Assembly (NCBI GenBank): GCA_049645705.1
Contig: JBARUK010000088.1
Span: forward strand, 1-64,000
Source: JBGNFV01 sp049645705
Lineage (GTDB): Bacteria; Bacteroidota; Bacteroidia; Cytophagales; Cyclobacteriaceae
DNA: 64,000 nt
Direction of reading: 5' to 3'
This document shows positions 25,101 through 34,126 of this stretch, piece after piece. A program made the position numbers and the translations under genes. The number at the start of each line of letters is the position of its first letter. The first letter of the stretch is position 1. The notes beneath the pieces were generated by a model. That model saw only the letters and a program-made list of their open reading frames with translations. It searched no databases and was not told where the DNA came from.

Positions 25101-26501
25101 GTCCCAACTTATCTCACAGGCCGGGGTGATCAGGCGCCTGCCACCGGATACCATGTTGGAGACGGACAGGGTAAGAGCCTGATCAGCCATAGGAGCGGGA
25201 GAGAATACCAGCTTTACCTCGGTAGAGTCTTCAGAATTTGCCAAAACGATAAACGGATGGCCTTCGAAGGTGTGGAGATAGTAATTTTCAGCATGCAATG
25301 CATTGTCAGGCATTTCTCTATACCTTACCTTCACAATGCCGGGGTCTTCTGTATAGGCCGTGTCCAGTACCGGCAGATAGATGAACGGCACATGGCCTGA
25401 TACTCCATTTCCTGACTTATCAGTGATGCCTGAAAAAGAAAGGGTACATGAATCACCTTCTGCAAATGGTTCGGTGCTTTGCAGGACTACTTCATCCGGC
25501 AGATCGGCCTTCCAGGTGATGTTTGCCACTTCCAGGCCGCAGGTGTAATCATAGGTTCCGGTGTACACAGAGGCATCGTCCAGCGCCTCATCGAATGTTA
25601 GCCTTACCGCACTTGAAGAGATGATTTCAGAAGACTGCAGTACAGGCGGGGACATATCCAGTGACAGTCTGATACTAACGGGTTCAGTTCTGTTACCTTC
25701 ACAGTCATATACTCCGGCTATATGGAAGGTATAGGATTGGCCTGCTACTATCTGAGACAGGATATTGACGGACAGTTCCTTTCCGTTTGTAGCAGATGCC
25801 AACTCAAGCACGGGATCAGACGAAAGGCTTACCTGTTCAGCATAAATATTTTCAGAAAAGAGTATCTGCACCCTGTCTGTAGTGAGCCAATCCGCATACA
25901 CCAGCTCAGGGGCCGTCGTATCAGGCACAGCATTCATGACGCTGTTGGCCATTCCGGGAGTACCTCCTATGGCTGCACCAGATGAAGTCCAGTTGTTATC
26001 GTTGCTACAGTTGAGAACGGGGTTGATCCTTTCCAGTGACCAGCCGCCGCGATCTTTGCCACCTGCGTGCCATCCGGAGGAATAGGTTATTTCATCTACT
26101 ACTGCTCCCTGGCTGTCACTTAGGTATATCCTCTCGCCTCCGTTGCTCAGGGTATTCCATGATGTAAGGGGAATGACTTCACCCATGGTCAGGTATTGGC
26201 CGGTATAGGCTCCGGGGCAGAAGATCACGTATTGCCCTGGTCCGATGGTAAAATCCGGAAGGCTTTTGCCGGAAAGGGAGTAGCCAGAACATGTGACGGA
26301 TGCAGACCCCCGATTATAAATTTCTACGTACTCGGCACCTGATGTGGAGGGCAACCCGTCCGGTAGAGGTTTAACAGAGCCCTTTGGGTAGGGGTCTGCG
26401 TATATCTCATTGATGATAAGGCCCTGGGAAATGACCGGCAGGTGCATGAATAATGCCAGGCACGTAAGTATAGCCAGGCGCGATGTATAACTGGTGAACA
26501 T
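22104..26501 (-). CDS. Giant secreted protein with lamin-tail and Ig-like domains
   Basis: 1465 residues. A signal peptide ends near VISQ. Three lamin-tail domains are visible: residues about 27-110 (LIINEIYADP...EYVEIYNRG), a middle one (LVISELLPVPSPDSPAAPEF, then VELKN) and a late one (DIILTEILFDPPPGGVDFIE, then CYNS). Between them lie at least five SbsA/Big-type Ig-like units opening with D-x-x-PP or similar and containing (R/S)LTFSE(P/A)L. The C-terminus (TPDFDGVDDFVQIHYSF... ...GYYLAVLEYFSTKTGRGIIR) is a FlgD/CHU_C-like domain, probably a type IX secretion signal. Family knowledge suggests a surface or extracellular adhesin or scaffold. The ligand is unknown. Confidence 0.88.
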   Translation of the reverse strand: MFTSYTSRLAILTCLALFMHLPVISQGLIINEIYADPYPKGSVKPLPDGLPSTSGAEYVEIYNRGSASVTCSGYSLSGKSLPDFTIGPGQYVIFCPGAYTGQYLTMGEVIPLTSWNTLSNGGERIYLSDSQGAVVDEITYSSGWHAGGKDRGGWSLERINPVLNCSNDNNWTSSGAAIGGTPGMANSVMNAVPDTTAPELVYADWLTTDRVQILFSENIYAEQVSLSSDPVLELASATNGKELSVNILSQIVAGQSYTFHIAGVYDCEGNRTEPVSIRLSLDMSPPVLQSSEIISSSAVRLTFDEALDDASVYTGTYDYTCGLEVANITWKADLPDEVVLQSTEPFAEGDSCTLSFSGITDKSGNGVSGHVPFIYLPVLDTAYTEDPGIVKVRYREMPDNALHAENYYLHTFEGHPFIVLANSEDSTEVKLVFSPAPMADQALTLSVSNMVSGGRRLITPACEISWDTKPPSLKSYVLSSPDSLRLTFSEPLDEEMATISSHYELSSGPAICRITTSGPEVLIVFCEPLQQESEYRMRIHNLTDRFGNRMRRSKYIDLYLDHTPPTVTYARVISPSSVSFVLSEKASGLILMDENIWLPPGFTQPDSLLQFTTPQGDSIVLQFPYELPKEPFELGLTGISDLQGNAIRDTVYTEIENSVPQIGYLRLTADTALIATFSHGINPASRADVVTTVNGQPARLDSVDGDIMLIAWEDRLPEGPVSVRFNNVLFNDRSVDLVGTTSYRKPLAGFSISGPNLLRIYWKGDVPAKNTVDLFHVQGIEPLLVWNDTEVGVSNVLLQDNLAENSIVNLDIAAFSAEDDRYWPASHYQAVYDRRRPRVTELAARSNRDIGITFSEKPDYAAALSPYHYRINGEWPQSCTFEGETSVIIRAAETLSDQQDYEVYISGIRDTAGNTLSDTTIQFMYRTPSRLTHRDLVISELLPVPSPDSPAAPEFVELKNTTADTLIINGSMLSDRSTAGSIEQVTVLPGQYLILTSESDKDYYAGFGKTAAVKPWPSLNNTDDDLYLISEAGDTVLSQNYQTTGLLPGQSLERVDLYADCPGETNWLPSLSAGMHTAGFDNSVRGQVDDAEVPRLLASCLTKVGTCMVWLSESPAGTLTKDQVRLTTVDDIEQSLSGIREVSSGVYEIICLVPLDLTQSYQLTLSDITDCAGNAAKEMKAAPVIYPQKPSIGDIILTEILFDPPPGGVDFIECYNSTEKYINMADLYFYSIDRQEEIQSGPPVIIAPSQYLAFTPDPVKLSEQYPAAPYMNMIKQALPAMPDGEGTVGLKDASDSVYQLFAYQDDYHNRLIRDPEGVSLERVSLSGEVNTPSEWASAAADKGYGTPGAVNSQYINSYLPGENAIHLSTRIITPDFDGVDDFVQIHYSFENGENIANAWVYDVHGNRIITLTEGAVTGSSGSLRWEGISDSGKVVESGYYLAVLEYFSTKTGRGIIRRKIAVSNF

Positions 26502-26680
26502 GGCACGAAACTAATATGAGATTCCATTATATGAATATGGTATGTAAGTAATTGAATATTTTTAAACTGCCGATACGTAAAATTATGGACTGAAATCTGT
26601 ATTCTGAAAAGTTAGATTGTACTGAATTTTTTTCCCTAAATAATTATTAACGTAACTTTAAGACCTTCAAAAGCAGATAC

Positions 26681-27673
26681 ATGAAATTAGCAATAGTCGG
26701 AGCTACCGGACTTGTAGGTAGCGAGATACTCAAAGTGATAGAGGAGCGCCAGTTTCCTTATGATATGCTTATTCCTATAGCCTCTGCCCGCTCAGTGGGT
26801 AAAGAGATCAGCTACCGGGGTAATACGTATGTGATCAGAAGCATGGAAGAGGCCATCGCCCTGAAACCGGACATTGCTATTTTTTCTGCAGGCGGATCTA
26901 CCAGCCTGGAGTGGGCGCCCCGCTTCGAAGAGGCAGGTGCTATAGTAATAGACAACTCCTCGGCCTGGCGTATGAGTCCGCGTCATAAGCTGATCGTGCC
27001 GGAGGTAAATGCCTCAATTCTCAGGATAGACGACCGCATCATTGCTAACCCGAACTGCTCTACTATCCAGATGGTACTGGCACTTATGCCTCTGAAGGAA
27101 GCGTATGGCATCAAAAGAATTGTGGTAAGCACCTACCAGTCTGTAACGGGTACGGGTAAGGCTGCAGTAGACCAACTGAAACGTGAGCGCGAAGGGCAGG
27201 ACGGTGAAATGGTATACCCTCACAAGATCGATATGAATGTACTGCCTCATATCGATGTGTTTATGGATAACGGGTATACGAAGGAGGAAATGAAAATGGT
27301 GAATGAAACGAAGAAGATCTTCGGGGACGACACCATACGGGTAACTGCCACAGCCGTACGCCTGCCCGTGGTAGGCGGCCATAGCGAGAGCATAAACGTG
27401 GAGTTGCACGAGGATTTCGATATGGACGAGGTGCGTCGTCTGCTTAGCGAAACTCCCGGCATAGTGGTACAGGATGACCCGTCCGAAAACCTATATCCTA
27501 TGCCTATACATGCCCACGGCAGAGATGAGGTATTTGTCGGTCGCCTGCGCAGAGACGAGTCCCAGCCTAATACATTAAACATGTGGGTAGTATCGGACAA
27601 CCTTCGTAAAGGTGCTGCCACGAATGCCGTTCAGATAGCCGAATACCTGCAGGAACATAGCCTGGTATATTGA
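26681..27673 (+). CDS. asd: Aspartate-semialdehyde dehydrogenase
   Basis: Converts aspartyl phosphate to aspartate semialdehyde with NADPH, the branch point to lysine, diaminopimelate, methionine and threonine. 330 residues. The N-terminal nucleotide fold has GATGLVGSE (7-15), then SAGGSTS, and the catalytic Cys126 in NPNCSTIQM. STYQSVTGTG and the later VRLPVVGGHSE supply substrate-binding residues. The stop TGA overlaps the TTG start of the next gene by four bases, so the two are translationally coupled. Confidence 0.96.
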   Translation: MKLAIVGATGLVGSEILKVIEERQFPYDMLIPIASARSVGKEISYRGNTYVIRSMEEAIALKPDIAIFSAGGSTSLEWAPRFEEAGAIVIDNSSAWRMSPRHKLIVPEVNASILRIDDRIIANPNCSTIQMVLALMPLKEAYGIKRIVVSTYQSVTGTGKAAVDQLKREREGQDGEMVYPHKIDMNVLPHIDVFMDNGYTKEEMKMVNETKKIFGDDTIRVTATAVRLPVVGGHSESINVELHEDFDMDEVRRLLSETPGIVVQDDPSENLYPMPIHAHGRDEVFVGRLRRDESQPNTLNMWVVSDNLRKGAATNAVQIAEYLQEHSLVY

Positions 27674-28851
27674 CCGGGCTTACTGACAGTAAGGTACAAC
27701 ATTGGCTGGATGCTCACGAGCATGAGCCGGTTACATCTGTTCTGCTAAAGGGTAGCCCTTTTCCGTATATTGATATAAGAACGCTGGCTGTACAACTGGA
27801 AGGCCGCCAAAAGGCAAAGAAAAAGCTGCCCAAATGGTATGCCTCCCGCCATAGGCTTATCTGGCCTGCCAGGATAAGCCTGGAGCAGTGCAGCAGCGAA
27901 ACTACAGCCCGGTATAAGTCATTGCTCATAAGCGGAAGCCGGTTTGCGGATCTTACCGGTGGTATGGGCGTGGATAGCTATTACCTGGCCAGGTCTTTTT
28001 CTGAATCACATTACGTAGAAAAGCAGCCGGAATTACATGAGGTTACGTGTCATAACCTAAAGGCGCTCGACTCAGAGATATCCTGCCACCTTAACGATGG
28101 CATCGATTGGCTGGAAGCCCAGACCGGTACGTTCGACTGGCTCTACCTGGACCCTGCCCGGCGGGGTACAAACCAGCAAAAGGTAATCAGGCTGCAGGAC
28201 TACTCCCCGGACATAACGGCATGCATACCGTTACTTCAACGCAAAGCGACCGCCATCATGGTCAAGGTATCTCCTATGGCAGATATACGCGAGCTGCAGC
28301 GGCAGACGGGTACCGAGGCTTCATTTCATGTGGTAGCAGTCGATAATGAGTGTAAGGAGATACTCATCTGCTTTGGCAAAGAAGTACGCCCCGGCATGAT
28401 CCATGCTGTAAATATTACCGGCGATAAACTTTACAGGGAAGATTTTGACCTGCAGGAGGAAAGCCTGAGTGAAGGTAGAACGGCTATGCCCAAAAACTAC
28501 CTGTACGAGCCCAATGCAGCCATTATGAAAGCAGGTACTTTCAAAGCTATAGGCAACAGGTACAAACTGGAAAAGCTACACGAAAACAGTCACCTCTATA
28601 CCTCAGAAGATCTATTGGATCATTTCCCGGGAAGGGTCTTTCGTATCACGGAAATGATACGCCCACATCGCAAGGACCTGATAAGAGCTCTGCCCTCAGG
28701 CAAGGGTAGTCTGGCCGTGCGTAACTTTCCTATGAGTACAGAAAGCCTAAAGAAAAAGCTGAACCTGAAAGATGGCCAGGATGCCTACCTGTTTGCTACT
28801 ACACTGAAAGATGGCAGTAAGACGATTATCATAACGGAAAAAGCACGCTGA
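27670..28851 (+). CDS. Class I SAM-dependent methyltransferase with THUMP-like domain
   Basis: 393 residues from a TTG start that overlaps the asd stop. The central methyltransferase fold shows FADLTGGMGVDSYYLA (SAM-binding glycines), YVEKQPEL, and DWLYLDPARRG, whose DPAR resembles the DPPY-type motif of nucleic-acid methylases. Flanking parts fit the Bacteroidota group annotated as THUMP-like methyltransferases (PG_1098 type). RNA is the likely target but this is unproven. Coupling to asd is a matter of operon order rather than known function. Confidence 0.85.
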   Translation: MTGLTDSKVQHWLDAHEHEPVTSVLLKGSPFPYIDIRTLAVQLEGRQKAKKKLPKWYASRHRLIWPARISLEQCSSETTARYKSLLISGSRFADLTGGMGVDSYYLARSFSESHYVEKQPELHEVTCHNLKALDSEISCHLNDGIDWLEAQTGTFDWLYLDPARRGTNQQKVIRLQDYSPDITACIPLLQRKATAIMVKVSPMADIRELQRQTGTEASFHVVAVDNECKEILICFGKEVRPGMIHAVNITGDKLYREDFDLQEESLSEGRTAMPKNYLYEPNAAIMKAGTFKAIGNRYKLEKLHENSHLYTSEDLLDHFPGRVFRITEMIRPHRKDLIRALPSGKGSLAVRNFPMSTESLKKKLNLKDGQDAYLFATTLKDGSKTIIITEKAR

Positions 28852-29026
28852 CAGCGAGCCTTAGTGCAGAAGTGATCACAAGGGCACTGCCATATATCTT
28901 TATGACCCGTAGGCGGTTCTGATAATCCAGGAACCACAGTACCCACCAGGGTTTTACAAGCCCTGCTATCAGAAAGAAGCCACTCAGGAACAGTAAAAAA
29001 TTCAGGGTATAAATGATCAGGTTCAT
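28829..29026 (-). CDS. Small two-helix membrane protein
   Basis: 65 residues from ATG 29026: helix 1 (IIYTLNFLLFLSGFFLIAGL), a loop with KPWWVLWFLDYQNRLRVIKI, helix 2 (ALVITSALRLAVSVLF). The Trp-rich, arginine-bearing loop and two clear hydrophobic helices support a real inner-membrane protein. I do not recognise its function. Its 3' end overlaps the end of the convergent methyltransferase gene by 23 bases. Confidence 0.65.
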   Translation of the reverse strand: MNLIIYTLNFLLFLSGFFLIAGLVKPWWVLWFLDYQNRLRVIKIYGSALVITSALRLAVSVLFPL

Positions 29027-29040
29027 AGGTCATAAACAGA

Positions 29041-29066
29041 AAAACCGGACAATACTGTCCGGTTTT
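29041..29066. terminator. Terminator after infB
   Basis: Perfect 11-base arms (29041-29051 and 29056-29066) with a four-base loop. On the minus strand the stem is followed by five T, 25 bases beyond the infB stop, so it ends the rimP-nusA-infB transcript. The stem has T runs on both sides. Confidence 0.88.
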
Positions 29067-29090
29067 CCTTTTTGAATATGTTCTGCAAAA

Positions 29091-32000
29091 TTACAGTGTT
29101 CTTTTTACTTCTCTTTCTTCGAAGGCTTCGATCACGTCCCCCTCTTTGATATCGTTGAAGTTCTTAATGCTCATACCGCACTCATAGCTCTGGCGTACTT
29201 CACTGACATCGTCTTTGAATCGCTTAAGTGCTGCAAGCTCACCGGTATACACCACTATACCATCACGTATAAGTCTGATATTGTGGTTACGCTTGATGTA
29301 GCCTTCGGTAACGTAACAACCTGCTACAGTACCTATGCGGCTGATCTTGAATATGTCCCGAACTTCGGCATTACCAACGATGGCTTCTTCAACTGTAGGA
29401 GCAAGCATACCTTCCATGGCATCTCTGAGTTCGTTGATGGCATCGTAAATGATGCTGTACAACCTGACCTCGATCTCCTCCTGTTCGGCAATTCTCCTGG
29501 CACCGGCTGACGGCCTTACCTGGAAACCGATCACGATAGCATCGGAAGCGGAAGCCAGCAGGATATCACTTTCGGATATCTGGCCTACTGCTTTGTGGAT
29601 GATATTAACCTGAACCTCATCAGTACTCAACTTGAGCAGTGAATCTGAAAGGGCTTCGATAGAGCCGTCCACATCACCTTTAACGATAACATTCAGTTCC
29701 TTGAATGTACCGATCGCCAGACGACGGCCGATCTCATCCAGGGTAATGTGCTTCTTGGTACGGATGGACTGTTCGCGGTTGATCTGCTCACGCTTGTTGG
29801 CAATATCCCTGGCCTCACGGTCAGTTTCCATTACCTGCAGCTTATCACCTGCCTGAGGCGCTCCGTCCAGGCCGAGTACAAGTACGGGAGTGGAAGGTCC
29901 GGCTTTTTCCAGCTTAAGACCGCGATGGTCAAACATGGCTTTAACCTTACCATAGTGCTGACCGGCAAGCATTACATCACCAATGTTCAATGTACCACCC
30001 TGTACGAGTACGGTGGTTACATAACCACGTCCCTTGTCGAGGGAGGCTTCTATAACCGTACCGGTAGCCACACGATCGGCATTGGCGGTAAGCTCCAGCA
30101 GTTCTGCTTCGAGCAGTACTTTTTCCAGCAGGTCGTCTATACCCTGCCCTGTCTTGGCAGAAATCTCCTGGCACTGATATTTACCACCCCAGTCTTCTAC
30201 CAGGATGTTCATATTAGCCAGCTCTTCTCTGATCTTTTCAGGATTGGCAGTAGGCTTATCTACTTTGTTGATAGCAATTACGATAGGTACATTAGCTACC
30301 TGGGCGTGATTGATGGCCTCCTTGGTCTGAGGCATCACATTGTCGTCAGCCGCTACCACAATGATAACTACGTCAGTTACCTTGGCACCACGCGCACGCA
30401 TGGCGGTAAAGGCTTCGTGACCCGGTGTATCAAGGAAGGCAATGCGTTTTCCGCTATCGGTAGTTACATCATAAGCACCAATGTGCTGGGTGATACCCCC
30501 TGCCTCACCGGCAGTTACTCTTGTATCACGGATAAAGTCAAGTAGTGACGTTTTACCGTGGTCAACGTGACCCATTATGGTCACAATCGGCGGACGCTCC
30601 GTCATATCTTCGGGCGCGTCTGTTATTTCTTCTACCAGTTCCTCGTCTTCGGAAGATGTAAAGTCTACATCATACCCGAACTCATCTGCAATTACGGTGA
30701 TCGTCTCTGCATCGAGTCGCTGGTTTATACTCACAAATAGTCCGAGAGAAAGACAGGTCGAGATTACCTCGTTTACTGAAACATTCATGAGGGAAGCCAG
30801 GTCATTGGCTGAGATAAACTCAGTTACTTTAAGCTTCTGCGCTTCCTGCTCTTCTCTTTCACGCTGCTGCTCTCTGGCCTCTTCGGCTGCAGAACGCTTG
30901 TCGCGGCGATATTTACTACGGCTTACATTACGGCCGCCTTTTTTACCACCGCCACCGCTGAGCTTGGCAAGTGTTTCCTTGATTTGCTCCTGGATTTCCT
31001 TATCGCTGAGCTCCTCCTTCTCGGGTCTTCCTCCCTTCTTACCACCGCGGCCTTTGGCACCACGATCATTACGCTGACCGCCGCCGCCCTGGCGATTGCC
31101 ACCACCGGCAGCACCACCACCGCCACCGCCGCCAGGTCTACCGTCGGTAGGCTTAGCGATACGCTTACGGCGCTTCTTACCTTTTTTATCACCATCGGAT
31201 GAGGCGACAGGCTTGGCCTTCTTCTTTCTACTTTCGGGCAGTTCGATCTTTCCGAGTACAGTCAGACCCTTAAGCTGGTTTGCTTTGGCAGAGATGACTT
31301 TTTCTTCATCCTTACCGCCTTCTTTGCTATCTCCGGCAGATTCAGCAGACTTTTCGTCTGGCTTTTTAGCACCGGCAGCTGGCTTGTCTACGGTTTTTTC
31401 CTTTACAGGAGCCGTAGCTTCTGTTTTTTCTTTCACTTCTGGCTTTTTCTCAGCCTCCGGCTGCGATTTGGCAGCGGGCTTTTCTTCTTTCTGAGCTGGC
31501 TCAGATTTCTTAGGTTTATCCCCGGTAACTTTATCGGCAGATGTGGCTGCGGCAGGTTTCTCTGCAGCAGGCTTTTCTGACTCGGGTTGTTTTCCGGAAG
31601 TATCTGATTTGCGGGAAGGGTCTGCCTGGCTGGCTGCCGGTTTTTTCTCCTCGCTGGTTTTTTTCTCGGTTTTGGCTTCGGCGGCGGGCGCTGATTTCTC
31701 AGGGGCTTTTTCAGGCTTTACCTCTTTGGCCTCAGCTTTTTCTGCCTTAGGCTCTTCGGCTTTAGGCTTAGCAGCCCGGGGCTCGTCAGTCTGCGGCTCG
31801 TTAGCCTCAGGCTTGTCAGAAGAACCTTTTTCAGGCTGCGACTCCGCAGTCGGCGACTTTGTCGTCTGGGCTTCTTCTTTTTTCTCTGCTTTGGGGCGGC
31901 CCTTTTCGTCGAGCTCTATTTTACCTACTACTTTTATACCCTGAAGCTTGGCAGAAGATTCGACCTTGCTGTCTTCGGCAGGCTTTTCTTCTTTGGCAGG

Positions 32001-32351
32001 CGTAGGTTCAGGCTTGCTTTCTTCAGCTTTGCCTTTGTCTACGTTTATGCCTTTTATAAAGATCTCTTCCTCTTCGTCCTTCTTCGCAGACTGAGTAGAA
32101 TCGCTATCAGTATCGATAACTACATTACCCGCGTGTTTCTTGCCAATGGTAAGGCCTGAAGCTTCTTCTTTTTCCATAGCGGAAGACGCAAACTCCTTCG
32201 CGAGCATATTATACTGCTCCATAGAAATCTTGGAGTTGGGGTTGTCTTCCACCTCGAAGCCCTTCGTAGCCAGATGCTCTACAATGGTATTCTTACCAAT
32301 GTTTAGCTTCCTCGCTACCTGACTAAGCCTCATCATTTTTTCCTCTGCCAT
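29091..32351 (-). CDS. infB: Translation initiation factor IF-2
   Basis: IF-2 positions initiator tRNA on the ribosome using GTP. About 1086 residues from ATG 32351 (an ATG two codons earlier is less likely). The N-terminus is an IF2_N helix-turn-helix (MRLSQVARKLNIGKNTIVEH). Residues about 70-460 are a very long Lys/Glu/Ala/Pro-rich, disordered region ending in glycine-rich and arginine-rich stretches. A second IF2_N follows. The G domain has GHVDHGKT (594-601), DTPGHEAF, NKVDK and SAKTGQG. The C-terminal part has the beta-barrel and fMet-tRNA-binding domains. It is last in the rimP-nusA-infB operon. Confidence 0.97.
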   Translation of the reverse strand: MAEEKMMRLSQVARKLNIGKNTIVEHLATKGFEVEDNPNSKISMEQYNMLAKEFASSAMEKEEASGLTIGKKHAGNVVIDTDSDSTQSAKKDEEEEIFIKGINVDKGKAEESKPEPTPAKEEKPAEDSKVESSAKLQGIKVVGKIELDEKGRPKAEKKEEAQTTKSPTAESQPEKGSSDKPEANEPQTDEPRAAKPKAEEPKAEKAEAKEVKPEKAPEKSAPAAEAKTEKKTSEEKKPAASQADPSRKSDTSGKQPESEKPAAEKPAAATSADKVTGDKPKKSEPAQKEEKPAAKSQPEAEKKPEVKEKTEATAPVKEKTVDKPAAGAKKPDEKSAESAGDSKEGGKDEEKVISAKANQLKGLTVLGKIELPESRKKKAKPVASSDGDKKGKKRRKRIAKPTDGRPGGGGGGGAAGGGNRQGGGGQRNDRGAKGRGGKKGGRPEKEELSDKEIQEQIKETLAKLSGGGGKKGGRNVSRSKYRRDKRSAAEEAREQQREREEQEAQKLKVTEFISANDLASLMNVSVNEVISTCLSLGLFVSINQRLDAETITVIADEFGYDVDFTSSEDEELVEEITDAPEDMTERPPIVTIMGHVDHGKTSLLDFIRDTRVTAGEAGGITQHIGAYDVTTDSGKRIAFLDTPGHEAFTAMRARGAKVTDVVIIVVAADDNVMPQTKEAINHAQVANVPIVIAINKVDKPTANPEKIREELANMNILVEDWGGKYQCQEISAKTGQGIDDLLEKVLLEAELLELTANADRVATGTVIEASLDKGRGYVTTVLVQGGTLNIGDVMLAGQHYGKVKAMFDHRGLKLEKAGPSTPVLVLGLDGAPQAGDKLQVMETDREARDIANKREQINREQSIRTKKHITLDEIGRRLAIGTFKELNVIVKGDVDGSIEALSDSLLKLSTDEVQVNIIHKAVGQISESDILLASASDAIVIGFQVRPSAGARRIAEQEEIEVRLYSIIYDAINELRDAMEGMLAPTVEEAIVGNAEVRDIFKISRIGTVAGCYVTEGYIKRNHNIRLIRDGIVVYTGELAALKRFKDDVSEVRQSYECGMSIKNFNDIKEGDVIEAFEEREVKRTL

Positions 32352-32394
32352 ACACAAAAATAGGTATAAACTCCGTATTTACTAAAATAATATC

Positions 32395-33636
32395 TTACTC
32401 GAACTCCTGACCAAGAATTCTGAACAAGTTTTCTACCGTTTCCTGCTCCAAATCAGTACGGCGAATAATGTCTTCTTCTGTCAGTGCGAGCACACTTTTG
32501 GCCGTATCCAGGCCTACACGCTTAAGTTCTTCAATGACCCAATCTTCTATCTCATCGGAGAACTCGCTGAGTGCCACATCCTCTTCCTCTGCTTCTGACA
32601 GTTCACGGAATACGTCGATTTCCATGCCTACCAGCTTAGAAGCCAACTTAATGTTCTGTCCGCCTTTACCAATGGCAAGGCTAACCTGATCGGGTTTGAG
32701 GAAAACGCTCACGCGATTGGTATCCTCGTCTATCTTGATGCTGCTGATCTTGGCAGGACTAAGTGCACGCTGTATATACAGTTCGAGATTTTCGGTGAAA
32801 TTAATCACATCGATGTTCTCATTTTGCAGTTCACGCACTATACTATGAATACGTGACCCCTTCATACCTACACAGGCACCTACGGGATCTATACGGTCAT
32901 CATAGCTTTCTACGGCCACCTTGGCTCTTTCACCCGGCTCACGCACTACCCGCTTGATATTGATCAGCCCGTCATATACTTCCGGCACTTCACTCTCAAA
33001 CAGTCTCTCGAGGAATACAGGGGAAGTTCTGGAAAGGATAATCCGGGGATTACCATTTACCATCTCTACCCGGTGCACGATAGCGCGGGCGTTATCACCT
33101 TTTCTGAACCTGTCTTTCCCTATCTGCTCGTTCTTAGGAAGTATCAGTTCGTTTCCTTCTGCATCAATCAACAGTACCTCGCGGCCCAGTATCTGATATA
33201 CTTCGCCAATGATGATCTCGCCGACCACATCTTTATACTGCTGAAAGAGAATATCTTTTTCCAGGTCTTTTACTTTCTGTATCAGTGTCTGCCTGGCGGT
33301 CATTACGGCTCTTCGGCCAAAGTCCTCAAGTTTGATCTCTTCAGCTACTTCCTCTCCTATCTCGAAGTCGGGCTCAATCTTTTGCGCCTCTGAAAGGCTT
33401 ATCTTATCATCATCCCAGATGTCTTCGGAGTTGTCGTCCACGATTTCACGAAAACGCCATATCTCAAGGTCACCCTTGTCTGCGTTAATAATGATATCGA
33501 AATTCTCGTCAGAGTTAAATTTTTTACGGATCATAGTCCGAAAAACGTCCTCAAGAATACGGATCATCGTTGGACGATCTATGTTTTTGCCGCGAGCAAA
33601 ATCGGCAAATGACTCAATCAGATTTCCCGAATCCAT
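32395..33636 (-). CDS. nusA: Transcription elongation/termination factor NusA
   Basis: NusA binds RNA polymerase and controls pausing, termination and antitermination. 413 residues: an N-terminal polymerase-binding domain (MDSGNLIESFADFARGKNID, then RPTM), an S1 RNA-binding domain around 135-200, two KH domains (DPVGACVGMKGSRIHSIVRE and VSLAIGKGGQNIKLASKLVG), and a C-terminal acidic tail with a helix-hairpin region (IEELKRVGLDTAKSVLALTE). It lies 44 bases upstream of infB and nine bases downstream of rimP in the standard bacterial order. Confidence 0.97.
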   Translation of the reverse strand: MDSGNLIESFADFARGKNIDRPTMIRILEDVFRTMIRKKFNSDENFDIIINADKGDLEIWRFREIVDDNSEDIWDDDKISLSEAQKIEPDFEIGEEVAEEIKLEDFGRRAVMTARQTLIQKVKDLEKDILFQQYKDVVGEIIIGEVYQILGREVLLIDAEGNELILPKNEQIGKDRFRKGDNARAIVHRVEMVNGNPRIILSRTSPVFLERLFESEVPEVYDGLINIKRVVREPGERAKVAVESYDDRIDPVGACVGMKGSRIHSIVRELQNENIDVINFTENLELYIQRALSPAKISSIKIDEDTNRVSVFLKPDQVSLAIGKGGQNIKLASKLVGMEIDVFRELSEAEEEDVALSEFSDEIEDWVIEELKRVGLDTAKSVLALTEEDIIRRTDLEQETVENLFRILGQEFE

Positions 33637-33645
33637 TGCAATGAA

Positions 33646-34122
33646 TTAAAATGACACTAATACAATCGTTTTTTTAATATCGCTAAAAGGAATCTCTGTT
33701 TCCTTTTTATTAATTTTTCGTTTGACCTTGGTTTCCTGGTTAATAACCACCTTATCTTCTTCGGCTTTTAATAATTCGCCGACGGCTTCTTTCTCATCGT
33801 TCAGCGTTATCCTCACTCTTCTCCCGACGTTTTTCCTGTACTGGCGCAGATTGGCAAGCGGATGGTCGAGACCAGGTGAGGAGACTTCCAGCGTGTAAGC
33901 GCTGTCAATCGTATCGCTTTCTTCCAGTTCGTTTCCTACGGCCCGGCTTATCTTTGCACAGGTGTCTATAGACACCCCCTGGTCACCGTCAATAAGGATT
34001 AATACTTTTTTACTTGTATTCGTTCCTTTAATGACGATATCTACCAGAAAAGCAGACTCATCGGGAAGGTTGGCTTCAACCAGCGAGGCGATATGTTCTT
34101 TAAGGTCAGTCACGAAAAACAA
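33646..34122 (-). CDS. rimP: Ribosome maturation factor RimP
   Basis: RimP assists maturation of the 30S subunit. 158 residues: an N-terminal domain with LVDIVIKGTNTSKKVLILID and GVSIDTCAKISRAVGNELEE, the family signature LEVSSPGLDHPL, then a C-terminal Sm-like barrel. ATG 34122 is used here. GTG at 34113 (three codons inside) also gives a good start and cannot be excluded. First gene of rimP-nusA-infB, with a terminator-like hairpin right upstream. Confidence 0.93.
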   Translation of the reverse strand: MFFVTDLKEHIASLVEANLPDESAFLVDIVIKGTNTSKKVLILIDGDQGVSIDTCAKISRAVGNELEESDTIDSAYTLEVSSPGLDHPLANLRQYRKNVGRRVRITLNDEKEAVGELLKAEEDKVVINQETKVKRKINKKETEIPFSDIKKTIVLVSF

Positions 34123-34126
34123 AGTA

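Noticed and set aside
28785..29033. 82-codon minus-strand frame overlapping the small membrane protein
   Set aside because: Out of frame with the two-helix protein and without hydrophobic or domain character.
31096..31944. Long Ser/Pro/Phe-rich plus-strand frames opposite infB
   Set aside because: They are mirror images of the Lys/Glu/Ala/Gly-rich region of IF-2; composition follows the opposite strand and there is no start or domain of their own.
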